A stretch of DNA of 27,702 bases from Streptosporangiaceae bacterium (GTDB lineage: Bacteria > Actinomycetota > Actinomycetes > Streptosporangiales > Streptosporangiaceae). The DNA lies in contig JASHTQ010000474.1 in the NCBI GenBank assembly GCA_030040475.1, positions 1-27,702 of the forward strand, written 5' to 3'. Under the pieces are notes generated by a model that had not been told where the DNA came from, made no database searches, and saw only the letters and a program-made list of their open reading frames with translations. This document shows positions 1-7,773 of this stretch, in pieces. The translations under genes were made by a program, and so were the position numbers. Position 1 is the first letter of the stretch; every line of letters starts with the position of its first letter.

Positions 1-897
1 ACCGGGACCTGCGGGCACGGCCAGGGCCACGAGACCACGTTCGCGCAGATCGTGGCCGACCGCCTCGGCGTGCACCCCGACCAGGTCAAGCTGCGCCAGG
101 GCGACACCGACCTGGCCTCCTACGGCTGGGGCACCTGGGGCAGCCGCTCGATCGTGATCGGCGGCGGCGCCGCCGGGCGGGCCGCGGACGTGGTGGCCAG
201 CCAGCTCAGGCAGGTGGCCGGGTCGCTGCTCGAGGCAAGCCCGGCGGACGTCGAGCTCGCCGAGGGCACCGCCCGGATCCGCGGCGACGCCACCGCCGCC
301 ATCCCCATCGGGGAGCTGGCCAGGATCGTCCACTTCCAGGCGCACCGGCTGGAGGAAAGGCTGCGGTACGGCCTGGAGGCGCGGGTCAGCTACGACCCGC
401 CGGGCACCTTCTCCAACGCCTGCCACGCTGCCATGGTCGTGATCGACCCCGGCACCGGGGCGATCCGGCTGCACAGGTACCTGGTCGTCGAGGATTGCGG
501 CGTCGTCATCAACCCGATGGTGGTGGATGGCCAGGTGCGCGGCGGGGTCACCCAGGGCGCGGCGGCCGCGCTGCTCGAATGCGTCCGCTTCGATCCCGAC
601 GGGCAGCCGCTGAGCGCCACCTTGATGGACTACCTCGCGCCCACCGCCGCGGAGATGTGCGCCGTGGACATCGTCCACCTGCAGACGCCCTCACGGTTCA
701 GCGAGACCGGCGCGAAGGGCATGGGCGAGGGAGGCACGATCGGCGCCCCGGCGGCCGTGCTCAACGCCATCAACGACGCGCTGGCCGACACGGACGTCCG
801 CTTCGACCACATCCCCGTGCTGCCGCAGGACGTGACCGCCGCCCTCCGCGGCCGCACCCTCGCCGCTCCGCTCAACCGCGCCGGAGCCAGCAGATGA
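1..897 (+). CDS. Molybdenum hydroxylase large subunit (xanthine dehydrogenase/CoxL family), C-terminal part
   Basis: The reading frame is open from base 1, so the gene starts upstream and only the last 298 codons are visible. They match the second molybdopterin-binding domain of the xanthine dehydrogenase/aldehyde oxidase large subunit. A TGTCGHGQGHETTFAQI stretch opens the window, and the GMGEGG loop (Glu codon at 727-729) carries the glutamate that acts as general base in this family. The enzyme would hydroxylate a heterocycle or aldehyde with water as oxygen donor, in the cytoplasm. Its TGA overlaps the ATG of the 2Fe-2S subunit gene (ATGA), so the two are translationally coupled. It is clearly paralogous to the large subunit at 1403-3748: the segments around LASYGWGTWGSRS here and QPFGAGSWASRS there line up. 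The substrate cannot be read from the sequence. The FAD (CoxM-type) subunit is not in view and may lie upstream. Confidence 0.93.
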   Translation, partial: TGTCGHGQGHETTFAQIVADRLGVHPDQVKLRQGDTDLASYGWGTWGSRSIVIGGGAAGRAADVVASQLRQVAGSLLEASPADVELAEGTARIRGDATAAIPIGELARIVHFQAHRLEERLRYGLEARVSYDPPGTFSNACHAAMVVIDPGTGAIRLHRYLVVEDCGVVINPMVVDGQVRGGVTQGAAAALLECVRFDPDGQPLSATLMDYLAPTAAEMCAVDIVHLQTPSRFSETGAKGMGEGGTIGAPAAVLNAINDALADTDVRFDHIPVLPQDVTAALRGRTLAAPLNRAGASR

Positions 898-1406
898 GGG
901 ACATGCACGCCGTCCACGTCACGGTCAACGGCCGCAGCCACGAGCTGGTCGTCGAGGCGCGCCGGACGCTTGCCGACATGCTCCGCCACGATCTCGGCTA
1001 CACCGGCACCCACGTCGGCTGCGAGCACGGCATCTGCGGCGCGTGCACGGTGATCCTGGACGGCCAGCCGGCCCGTGCCTGCCTGGTCTTCGGCGTCCAG
1101 GCCGACGGCGCGCAGGTGCGGACGGTGGAGGGGCTGGCCGACGGCGAGCGGCTGTCGGACCTGCAGCAGGCGTTCAGCGACCACCACGCGCTGCAGTGCG
1201 GCTTTTGCACGCCGGGCTTCCTCATGCTGGCCGAGGCGTACCTGGCCGAGGCCGGCGACCAGCCGCTCGCGCAGGAGCAGGCCCGCGAGCTTGTCGCCGC
1301 CAACCTGTGCCGCTGCACCGGCTACCAGGGCATCGTCGAGGCGGTCCTGGCCACCGCGCGGGCGCGGTCCGGCCGCGGCGGGGCGGCCGGAGGGAGTCCG
1401 CCATGA
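894..1406 (+). CDS. Molybdenum hydroxylase small subunit, two 2Fe-2S clusters (CoxS/XdhC-type)
   Basis: This 170-residue protein has the normal length and layout of the iron-sulfur subunit of xanthine dehydrogenase-family enzymes, which passes electrons from the molybdenum cofactor to FAD. The plant-ferredoxin domain has Cys43, Cys48 and Cys51 in CEHGICGAC and Cys63. The all-helical domain has Cys102 and Cys105 in QCGFCTPG and Cys139 and Cys141 in NLCRCTGY. All eight ligands are present, so both clusters should form. The ATG at 894 overlaps the stop of the upstream large subunit, and the TGA overlaps the next ATG, so the gene sits tightly between two large-subunit genes. Longer upstream starts in this frame run into the preceding gene and have no family similarity. 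Confidence 0.96.
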   Translation: MRDMHAVHVTVNGRSHELVVEARRTLADMLRHDLGYTGTHVGCEHGICGACTVILDGQPARACLVFGVQADGAQVRTVEGLADGERLSDLQQAFSDHHALQCGFCTPGFLMLAEAYLAEAGDQPLAQEQARELVAANLCRCTGYQGIVEAVLATARARSGRGGAAGGSPP

Positions 1407-3748
1407 GCGCCATCGGCGCCCGGCTGCCGCGCAAGGAGGATCCCAGGCTGCTGCGCGGGCGCGGCAGGTTCGGCGACGACGTCAGCGCCCCCGGCCAGCT
1501 GTGGGCGCGGGTGGTCCGCTCGCCGTCCGCGCACGGCCTGGTACGCGAGCTCGACGTCACGCGGGCGGCGAAGGCGCCGGAGATCATCAGGGTGATCACC
1601 GCGGATGACCTTCCCCCCGGCCTGGCCATCCCGGTCCGGCTTGCTATCCCAGGCACCGACCTCGGCGACTACCTGCAGCCGATCCTGGCCGCAGGCACCG
1701 TCCGCTACGTCGGCGAGCCGCTCGCGGTCGTGGTCGGCGACGACCCGTACGCCTGCGAGGACGCGGCGGAGCTCGTCGAGATCGACATCGCCGAGCGGCC
1801 CGCCGTGCTCGACGCGCGCACCGCGCCCGCGCGGCAGGTCGCGGCCGAGCTTGCCGCGGGCTACGGGGATACCGCGGCGGCGTTCGCCGCCGCCGCGCAC
1901 GTGGTCGGCATCGAGCTGGCGATCGGCCGCCACAGCGGCGTGCCGCTCGAGCCCCGCTGCCTGCTGTCCGTCCCCGATCCGCGGGCGGGCACGCTCGACA
2001 TCTACGGCATGACCAAGGTGCCGGTGTGGAATCGTGACCTGCTGGCAGGCCTGCTCGGCATGGACGAGACGCTGATCCGCGTGCACGCCGTCGACGCGGG
2101 CGGCGGCTTCGGGGTCCGCGGCGAGTTCTACCCGGAGGATTTCCTCATCCCGTGGCTGAGCCTTGCGCTGGCCCGGCCGGTCAAGTGGGCCGAGGACCGG
2201 GCCGAGCACCTGGTCGCGGTCAACCACTCCCGTCAGCAGCACCACCGCATCGCGGCCGCCTTCGACGCCGACGGCAGGATCACCGCGCTCGAGGATGACA
2301 TCGTGCACGACAACGGCGCCTACTGCCGCACGCACGGGGTCGCGGTGCCCGAGCTGACGGTCGCGATGCTGCCCGGCCCCTACCGCCTTCCCGCCTACCG
2401 CGGCCGGGTGCGCGTCGTGCTCACCAACAAGACGCCGTGCGGCACCTACCGCGCGCCCGGCAGGTTCGAGGGCACCGCCGCGCGCGAGCACCTGCTCGAC
2501 GTCGCCGCGAGCCGGCTCGGCATCGATCCGGTCGAGCTGCGTCGGCGCAACCTGCTCACCGCGGCCGAGATGCCGCACCGGCGCCCGATCACGACCCTGA
2601 ACACCGAGCTGGTCCTGGACACCGGCGACTACCCGGCACTGCTCGCGGCGGCGGCCGGGGAGGCGGACCGCCTCGGCTACCGGACCGGCCCGGTCTCCCC
2701 GCGCGCCCCGGTCTCCCCGCGCGCCTCGCGCGCCTCGCGCGGCCCGTCGGCCGCCGGGGGCCGGCTGCGCGGCTTCGGCCTGGCCATGTTCGTGGAGAAG
2801 AGCGGACTCGGGCCGCAGGAGACCGCGGACGTCACGGTGAGCAGGTCCGGCGCCGTGCACGTCTACTCCGGCGGCACCTCGCTCGGCCAGGGCATCGAGA
2901 CCGTGCTCGCGCAGATCGCCGCCGACGCCCTCGGCGTCGACCCGCGTGTCGTCCAGGTCACCGCCGGCGACACCGCCGCCCAGCCGTTCGGCGCCGGGTC
3001 CTGGGCGTCGCGCTCGACCGTGGTCGGCGGCAACGCCGTGCACCAGGCCGCTGCCGCGGTGAGGAAGCGGGCGGTACAGCTCGCCGCGCGGATGCTCGAG
3101 GCCGCCGAGGAGGACCTCGACCTGGCCGACGGGTCCATCACCGTCCGCGGTGACCCGGCAGCGCGGATCGCCCTGGCCGACGTGGCCAGGGCGGCCGAGC
3201 CGACGAGCGGGTACCTGCGGCCGGGCGAGCCGGCCGGCCTGTCCGCCCGCCGCCGGTTCGAGGTCTCGCACATGACCTACCCCTACGGCGCGCACGCCGC
3301 CGTCGTCGACGTCGATACGGGCACCGGGCAGGTCCGGGTGCTGCGCTACCTGGTGGCCTACGAGGTGGGCCGCGCGATCAACCCGATGCTGGTGGAGGGC
3401 CAGCTGAGGGGCGGCGTGGCACAGGGGATCGGCGGCACGCTGCTCGAGGAGTTCGGCTACGACGAGGCAGGCCAGCCGCAGGCGATCACGTTCATGGAGT
3501 ACCGGATGCCGACCGCGGCGGAGGTCCCCGCCGTCGACGTGCTGCTGTCGCAGGATGCCCCGGCACCGGGCAATCCGCTCGGCGTGATGGGCGCGGGCGA
3601 GGGCGGCGTCAGCGCGGTGGGCGCCGCGGTGGCGAACGCGGTGCGGGACGCGCTTGGCCTGGCGGGGAGCGTCGGCGAGCTGCCGCTGACCCCGGCCAGG
3701 GTGCGCCGGCTCGCGGCTGCCTGCGGCCGGGCGGGGGCGACGGCATGA
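1403..3748 (+). CDS. Molybdenum hydroxylase large subunit (xanthine dehydrogenase/CoxL family), complete
   Basis: This 781-residue protein has the full domain order of the molybdopterin-binding subunit. The N-terminal a/b hammerhead domain includes VRYVGEPLAVVVGDD near residue 105. The first Mo domain has GGGFGVRGEFYPED and, later, CGTYRAPGRFEG. The second Mo domain has GGTSLGQGIE and ends in GAGEGG with Glu733 as the probable catalytic base. The length is typical for CoxL-like subunits. The start is ATG 1403, four bases inside the preceding gene. It can pair with the single 2Fe-2S subunit, but the truncated paralogue upstream could use the same partner. An in-frame repeat (residues 430-447, Pro/Ser/Arg/Ala) sits in the linker between the Mo domains and looks like a recent expansion. 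The substrate is unknown; purine, nicotinate-like, isoquinoline-like and aldehyde substrates are all possible for the family. Confidence 0.95.
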   Translation: MSAIGARLPRKEDPRLLRGRGRFGDDVSAPGQLWARVVRSPSAHGLVRELDVTRAAKAPEIIRVITADDLPPGLAIPVRLAIPGTDLGDYLQPILAAGTVRYVGEPLAVVVGDDPYACEDAAELVEIDIAERPAVLDARTAPARQVAAELAAGYGDTAAAFAAAAHVVGIELAIGRHSGVPLEPRCLLSVPDPRAGTLDIYGMTKVPVWNRDLLAGLLGMDETLIRVHAVDAGGGFGVRGEFYPEDFLIPWLSLALARPVKWAEDRAEHLVAVNHSRQQHHRIAAAFDADGRITALEDDIVHDNGAYCRTHGVAVPELTVAMLPGPYRLPAYRGRVRVVLTNKTPCGTYRAPGRFEGTAAREHLLDVAASRLGIDPVELRRRNLLTAAEMPHRRPITTLNTELVLDTGDYPALLAAAAGEADRLGYRTGPVSPRAPVSPRASRASRGPSAAGGRLRGFGLAMFVEKSGLGPQETADVTVSRSGAVHVYSGGTSLGQGIETVLAQIAADALGVDPRVVQVTAGDTAAQPFGAGSWASRSTVVGGNAVHQAAAAVRKRAVQLAARMLEAAEEDLDLADGSITVRGDPAARIALADVARAAEPTSGYLRPGEPAGLSARRRFEVSHMTYPYGAHAAVVDVDTGTGQVRVLRYLVAYEVGRAINPMLVEGQLRGGVAQGIGGTLLEEFGYDEAGQPQAITFMEYRMPTAAEVPAVDVLLSQDAPAPGNPLGVMGAGEGGVSAVGAAVANAVRDALGLAGSVGELPLTPARVRRLAAACGRAGATA
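2690..2743 (+). repeat. In-frame tandem repeat in the Mo-hydroxylase linker (two 18-mers plus two 9-mers)
   Basis: CCGGTCTCCCCGCGCGCC occurs twice back to back (2690-2707 and 2708-2725). It is followed by TCGCGCGCC (2726-2734) and the near copy TCGCGCGGC (2735-2743). All units are multiples of three and keep the frame, encoding PVSPRA twice, then SRA and SRG. The site falls in the inter-domain linker, where length changes should be tolerated. Confidence 0.9.
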
Positions 3749-4371
3749 CCGCCGACGGGGCCGGGCACGCCGGCTACGTGAGCAAGACGGACCTGGTCGC
3801 CGCGCTGATCCGCGAGCAGGTCATCACCGGGGAGCTGCCGGCCGGCCGGCAGCTGCGCCAGCGCGACCTCGCGGAGCGCTTCGGCGTCAGCCAGACACCG
3901 GTCCGCGAGGCGATGCGCCGGCTGGAGTCCGAGGGCCTGCTGGTCTGCGACACGCACCGCGGCTTCACCGTGGTCGCGCCCGACGACGGCAGGATCGAGG
4001 AGAACTTCCAGATCCGGGCCGCGCTTGAGTCTCTCGGCGCGTCGCTGGCGGCGCGCAGGATCGACGCGGCCGGGCTGGACCGGCTGCGGGACCTGAACGA
4101 CCGGATGCGCGCCCTCGGCGACGACGATCCCCGTTACGCCGACCTGAACAGGGAGTTCCACTTCACCATCTACGAGTACGCTGGCAGCCCGCTGCTGATG
4201 TCGCTGATGAGGCTGCTGTGGGCGTCGCTCAACCCAGGGCCCAGGGTCCGGCGCAGCCACGCGGAGTCGGCGCGCCAGCACGACCAGATCCTGCTGGCGC
4301 TCGCCGGCGGGGACGCCGCCGCCGCGTCGGCCCAAACGTACCAGCACATCATGGGCGCGCCTCCGGTATAA
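3745..4371 (+). CDS. GntR-family transcriptional regulator, FCD (FadR-like) subfamily
   Basis: This 208-residue protein has an N-terminal winged helix (about residues 13-75) with the GntR signature LRQRDLAERFGVSQTPVREA. A helical FCD ligand-binding domain follows. Asp133 and His139 (DLNREFH), His179 and His201 match the metal/ligand-binding positions of FCD domains. Such proteins usually repress catabolic genes and release DNA when they bind a pathway carboxylate. The ATG overlaps the TGA of the Mo-hydroxylase large subunit by four bases, so it is co-transcribed with that enzyme and is probably its local regulator. The effector is unknown. No clear GntR operator is visible within the operon itself; it would be expected upstream of base 1. 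Confidence 0.93.
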   Translation: MTADGAGHAGYVSKTDLVAALIREQVITGELPAGRQLRQRDLAERFGVSQTPVREAMRRLESEGLLVCDTHRGFTVVAPDDGRIEENFQIRAALESLGASLAARRIDAAGLDRLRDLNDRMRALGDDDPRYADLNREFHFTIYEYAGSPLLMSLMRLLWASLNPGPRVRRSHAESARQHDQILLALAGGDAAAASAQTYQHIMGAPPV

Positions 4372-4413
4372 GAGAAAGGCCGATTCCACGCCCGCAGGAG
4401 GGGGAAGCTGCCG

Positions 4414-5316
4414 ATGCCAGCGATCGTGACGGACGACGGCGTCACGCTGCACGTCGAGGAGACGGGGGAGGGGGAGCCGCTGCTGTTCATCCACGAGTTC
4501 GCTGGCGACCACCGCAGCTGGGAACCGCAGGTGCGGTTCTTCTCCGCCGCCTACCGGTGCGTCACCTACGCGGCCCGCGGGTACCCGCCGTCGGACGTGC
4601 CCACCGACCCGGCCGCGTACTCCCAGACCAGGGCGATAGCCGACGCGGTCGCGGTCCTCGACGGCCTGTCCATCGCCAGGGCGCACATCGTGGGGCTGTC
4701 GATGGGCGGCTTCACCGCGCTGCACCTCGCGATGGCGCACGCCGACCGGGTCGGCTCGGCGGTGGTCGCCGGGGCCGGATACGGCGCCCATCCCGACCGC
4801 GCCGAGGCGTTCCGCACCGAGTCCATGCTGACCGCGGCGGCGTTCGCGGCCGAGGGCGCGGCAAAGGTCGCCGAGCGTTACGCCGTCGGCCCGGCCCGGG
4901 TGCAGTTCCAGAACAAGAACCCGCGGGGCTGGGCCGAGTTCGCCGCGGCACTCGCCGCGCACTCCTCGCTGGGCAGCGCGCTGACCATGCGCGGCGTCCA
5001 GGCCGCCCGCCCGTCCCTCTACGCGCTGACCGATGAGCTTGCCCGGGTGCGCGCTCCGGTCCTTGTCCTGGTCGGCGACGAGGACGAGGGATGCCTTGAC
5101 GCCGCGGTGATGCTCAAGCAGACCGTCCCCACCGCCGGACTCGTCGTGCTCCCGAACACCGGGCACACGGTCAACCTCGAGGAGCCCGATGTGTTCAACC
5201 GCGTCGTGGACCGCTTCCTCGCGGCCGTTGCCCGCGGCGCCTGGCACGAGCGCGACCCGCGCTCGGTGTCCGCCTCCACCATGGGCCTCAGCCTCAACGA
5301 CGCTGACCTCGGCTGA
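4414..5316 (+). CDS. Alpha/beta hydrolase (enol-lactonase/MhpC-like)
   Basis: This 300-residue alpha/beta-hydrolase has its nucleophile Ser96 in GLSMGG, an acid Asp222 in LVGDEDEG and His251 in NTGHTVNLEEP, which is a complete triad. The usual HG oxyanion motif reads HEFAG (residues 27-31), a variant I recall from a group of actinobacterial hydrolases that share HEFAGDHRSWEPQ and ARGYPPSDVP. A strong Shine-Dalgarno (AGGAGGGGG, about 4397-4405) precedes the ATG. It lies 42 bases after the GntR gene on the same strand and is probably the last gene of the Mo-hydroxylase operon. There it may open a ring, lactone or ester made by the hydroxylase. It could be an esterase, C-C hydrolase or lactonase; the sequence does not decide. 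The last residues past about 275 are not part of the fold core. Confidence 0.88.
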   Translation: MPAIVTDDGVTLHVEETGEGEPLLFIHEFAGDHRSWEPQVRFFSAAYRCVTYAARGYPPSDVPTDPAAYSQTRAIADAVAVLDGLSIARAHIVGLSMGGFTALHLAMAHADRVGSAVVAGAGYGAHPDRAEAFRTESMLTAAAFAAEGAAKVAERYAVGPARVQFQNKNPRGWAEFAAALAAHSSLGSALTMRGVQAARPSLYALTDELARVRAPVLVLVGDEDEGCLDAAVMLKQTVPTAGLVVLPNTGHTVNLEEPDVFNRVVDRFLAAVARGAWHERDPRSVSASTMGLSLNDADLG

Positions 5317-5321
5317 CCTCG
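5302..5321 (+). repeat. Tandem 10-bp direct repeat spanning the hydrolase stop codon
   Basis: GCTGACCTCG occurs twice in direct succession (5302-5311 and 5312-5321). The TGA stop (5314-5316) lies inside the second copy. No function is apparent; it is probably a replication-slippage duplication. Confidence 0.85.
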
Positions 5322-5490
5322 ATTCTCTGCCGAAAAATACATTAAGTATGTGCTTGACTTCGTAGAGTGATAATCGTACCGTCGGATAGCCGCTCGAACG
5401 CGCCAGGCGGAAGGAGGCCGCCGGCGATCGGCTGACGTTAGCCATTCCCCCGAGAACAACCCGACCCCCCGTGGGCAACTGCGTTGTTTC
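5322..5490 (+). promoter_or_regulatory. Relatively AT-rich intergenic leader upstream of the DUF1906 gene
   Basis: About 170 non-coding bases lie between the hydrolase and the secreted protein. Bases 5325-5380 are clearly richer in A/T than the surroundings. They hold a small inverted repeat ATAC-ATTAA-GTAT (5337-5349), a TTGACT element (5354-5359) and a GATAAT element (5369-5374). The last two are only 9 bases apart, too close to be a normal -35/-10 pair, so I cannot define one promoter. The next gene is likely transcribed from here because the upstream operon ends just before. Confidence 0.45.
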
Positions 5491-5500
5491 GGGGGAGAGC

Positions 5501-6337
5501 ATGCATCGTACGGCCGTGTTCGTAGCCGGCGGCTACGCATTCGCCTTGATCGGCATGGGCGCGGGATATGGACCGGCCCTGGCCAGCGCGGAGACGGTAG
5601 CCGCCGCCAGGCACGCATCGAACCCGATGACCGGTTTCGACACGTGCACCGCGCCGCCACTGCACACCATGAAGGTCTGGCGGGCGAAATTCTCCGCCGT
5701 CGGAATCTACATAGGCGGCGAGGACATGGCCTGCTCGTACGGCAACCTGTCCGCGGCGTGGGTCCGCGCGGTGACGGCGATGGGCTGGTCGCTGCTGCCC
5801 ATCTACGTCGGGCCGCAGCCGTCCTGCGATCATTATTCCGGGCGGATCAACCCCAAGGTGGCCGCCGCGCAGGGCCGCCTGGCGGCGAGATTCGCGGCGC
5901 GCCATGCGAAGGCATTCGGCATCGGCAAAGGATCGCCGATCTACTATGACATAGAGGCCTATAACCGCAAGAATTCGCGGTGCGCGAACGCGGTGCTCAC
6001 ATTCCTGGACGCCTGGGACAGGCAGCTGCACGCGGAAGGGTACGTACCCGGCGTGTACTCGAGCGCAGATTCCGCCATTGTGAGCCTGGAGAAGACCAGC
6101 CGGATCAACGGCCACCGGCTGGCCAAGCCGCAATGCGTCTGGGTTGCCCTGTGGAATAACAAGGAAAACCTGAACGCGTCACCCTACCTGAAGGGCTCCG
6201 CGTGGCGGCGGACGGATACCTCGAAGCAATACTCCGGCCCGCACAAGGTCAAGGTCGGCGGCATCGCGCTCAACGTCGACGTGGATCTGATCGACAGTCC
6301 GGTCGTGCGCGCCAACCGCCAGGCGCGCCGTCATTGA
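5501..6337 (+). CDS. Secreted DUF1906 (glycoside hydrolase-like, Rv2525c-type) protein
   Basis: I choose ATG 5501 because GGGGGAGAG lies directly before it (5491-5499). An upstream in-frame GTG at 5471 would break the signal peptide. The 278-residue product starts with a Sec-type signal (residues 1-30, hydrophobic, ending ALASA before ETV). The rest matches DUF1906: NPMTGFDTCTAP, AVGIYIGGEDMACS, AVTAMGWSLLPIYVGPQ and GSPIYYDIEAY. The fold of this family resembles GH25 lysozymes. Asp48, Asp150/Glu152 and Asp260/Asp262 are candidate active-site acids. The Mycobacterium tuberculosis relative Rv2525c is exported and linked to the cell envelope, so a peptidoglycan- or glycan-related role outside the cell is plausible but unproven. 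Codon use includes ATA, TAT and AAT more than its neighbours, hinting at different origin. It is monocistronic. Confidence 0.88.
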   Translation: MHRTAVFVAGGYAFALIGMGAGYGPALASAETVAAARHASNPMTGFDTCTAPPLHTMKVWRAKFSAVGIYIGGEDMACSYGNLSAAWVRAVTAMGWSLLPIYVGPQPSCDHYSGRINPKVAAAQGRLAARFAARHAKAFGIGKGSPIYYDIEAYNRKNSRCANAVLTFLDAWDRQLHAEGYVPGVYSSADSAIVSLEKTSRINGHRLAKPQCVWVALWNNKENLNASPYLKGSAWRRTDTSKQYSGPHKVKVGGIALNVDVDLIDSPVVRANRQARRH

Positions 6338-6354
6338 CGGGCGGCCGCCCGTCA
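6335..6354. terminator. Perfect 20-bp palindrome between convergent genes (bidirectional terminator candidate)
   Basis: TGACGGGCGG is followed directly by CCGCCCGTCA, a perfect inverted repeat with no spacer. Its first three bases are the stop codon of the DUF1906 gene, and it lies 9 bases before the end of the convergent oxidoreductase gene. There is no T-tract, which is common for actinobacterial hairpin terminators. It could work for both strands. Confidence 0.6.
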
Positions 6355-6363
6355 GGGCCGGGA

Positions 6364-7773
6364 CTAAGAATCGAAGCCCATGCCCGCGGCGTCCATGGCC
6401 CGCAGCCACAGGTTCCTGCGTCCGGACCTGCGGTCGGCCCGGGCCAGGGACCAGCGGGTCGCTTGCACGCCCAGGTAGGCGAGCGGCTCGGGCGGGAAGG
6501 GCACCGGCTTGCTGCGCACCATCGCAAGCTCGGTCAGCTCGGTTCGCTCGCCGCTCAGCAGGTCGAGGACCACCCGGGCGCCGAACCTGCTCGCGCCCAC
6601 GCCGAGCCCGGTGTAACCGAGCGCGTAGCCGACCCTGCCGTGATGGGCGGTGCCGAAGAAGGCGCAGAACCGGCTGCAGGTGTCGACCGCGCCGCCCCAG
6701 CGGTGGCTGAACCCGATGCCTTCCAGCTGCGGGAACGTGGTGAAGAAGTGATCGGCCAGCCGGACGAACGTGCCGGGCCGCTGGTCGTGGGCCATCCGGA
6801 TATCGCGGCCGAAATGGTAGATGGCGTCATAGCCACCCCACAGGATCCGGTTGTCCGAGGTCAGCCGGTAGTAGTGGAACTGGTTCGCCGAGTCGGCGAT
6901 GCCCTGCCGGTTCCGCCATCCGATCGAGGCCAGCTGCGCCGGGGCCAGCGGCTCGGTCATCAGCACGTAGTCGTAGACGGGCACCACATAGGGGCGCAGC
7001 CGGCGGATCAGCGATCCGAACGCGCCGGTGCCGAGCACGGCGCGCTTGGCCCGCAGCACGCCGTGCCTGGTGCGCACGGTCACCCCGTCGGAGTCGCCGG
7101 CCAGGCCGGTAGCGGGCGTGCGCTCGGCGATGCGGACGCCGAGCCGCTCGCAGGCGGCGGCCAGTCCCCAGGCGAGCCTGGCGGGCTGGATCATCGCCGT
7201 TCCCTTCCTGTCCCAGCTGCCCGCCAGGTAGGTGGGGGAGTTCACCTCGGCCCGCATCGCGGCCTGGTCGAGGAAGGTTGCCCCGCTGGCGTTCGCGGCC
7301 GCGCGGAGCCCGGCAACCTGGTAGTCCTCGGTGGCGACCGTGACGGAGCCGGACCTGGAGAACTCGCAGTCGATGCCGTAGCGGTCCACCGCGGCCTCGA
7401 TCGCGTCCAGGTTCTCGGCGCCAAGGCGCTGCAGGCGAGCGAACTCGGCGGGAAACCTCTCTGTCCCGTTGGCTGCGCCGTGCGTCAGGCTGGCCTCGCA
7501 GAACCCTCCGTTGCGGCCGCTGGCCGCCCAGCCGATGCGGTTGCCCTCAAGCACCAGCACGGATCGTCCGGGGTTGGCCTCCTTGGCAAGCAGGGCGGCC
7601 CACAGCCCGCTGAACCCGGCGCCGATCACCGCCAGGTCGCAGGACGTGTCGCCGGGCAGCGGCGCACGGGCGGCCGGGGCGTCGGGCTGGTCCAGCCAGA
7701 ACGACCTGGGCTTGGCCGCCATCACCAGGCGGCCAAGCTCTGCGTCGCGTCCCGCCTCCGGCTTAGCGGTCAT
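6364..7773 (-). CDS. FAD-dependent amine oxidoreductase (DAO family, PuuB/glycine oxidase-like)
   Basis: This 469-residue protein has the N-terminal Rossmann motif VIGAGFSGLWAALLA (Gly51-Gly56) with Glu76 to bind the FAD ribose. It also has GWAASGRNGGF (81-91), typical of the gamma-glutamylputrescine oxidase/D-amino acid oxidase family, and a C-terminal FAD-contact GYALGYTGLGVGAS. It should oxidise a primary or secondary amine or amino acid, giving an aldehyde or imine and H2O2. The ATG at 7773 lies 11 bases inside the end of the aminotransferase gene, so the two are translationally coupled. Together they suggest breakdown of a polyamine- or GABA-like compound, as in the Puu pathway; the substrate is not shown. 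No transmembrane segment is seen, so it should be cytoplasmic. Confidence 0.92.
   Translation of the reverse strand: MTAKPEAGRDAELGRLVMAAKPRSFWLDQPDAPAARAPLPGDTSCDLAVIGAGFSGLWAALLAKEANPGRSVLVLEGNRIGWAASGRNGGFCEASLTHGAANGTERFPAEFARLQRLGAENLDAIEAAVDRYGIDCEFSRSGSVTVATEDYQVAGLRAAANASGATFLDQAAMRAEVNSPTYLAGSWDRKGTAMIQPARLAWGLAAACERLGVRIAERTPATGLAGDSDGVTVRTRHGVLRAKRAVLGTGAFGSLIRRLRPYVVPVYDYVLMTEPLAPAQLASIGWRNRQGIADSANQFHYYRLTSDNRILWGGYDAIYHFGRDIRMAHDQRPGTFVRLADHFFTTFPQLEGIGFSHRWGGAVDTCSRFCAFFGTAHHGRVGYALGYTGLGVGASRFGARVVLDLLSGERTELTELAMVRSKPVPFPPEPLAYLGVQATRWSLARADRRSGRRNLWLRAMDAAGMGFDS

Noticed and set aside
1322..3295. Long minus-strand open frame (about 657 codons)
   Set aside because: It lies antisense to the well-supported Mo-hydroxylase large subunit, is rich in Gly/Arg/Ala/Val/Asp and has no domain motif; a GC-bias shadow.
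5354..5374. TTGACT and GATAAT as a sigma-70 type promoter
   Set aside because: The spacer is only 9 bases, far from the usual 16-18; kept only as part of an undefined AT-rich leader.
3457..5502. Long minus-strand open frame (about 681 codons)
   Set aside because: It is antisense to three real genes (end of the large subunit, GntR, hydrolase) and has no recognisable motif.
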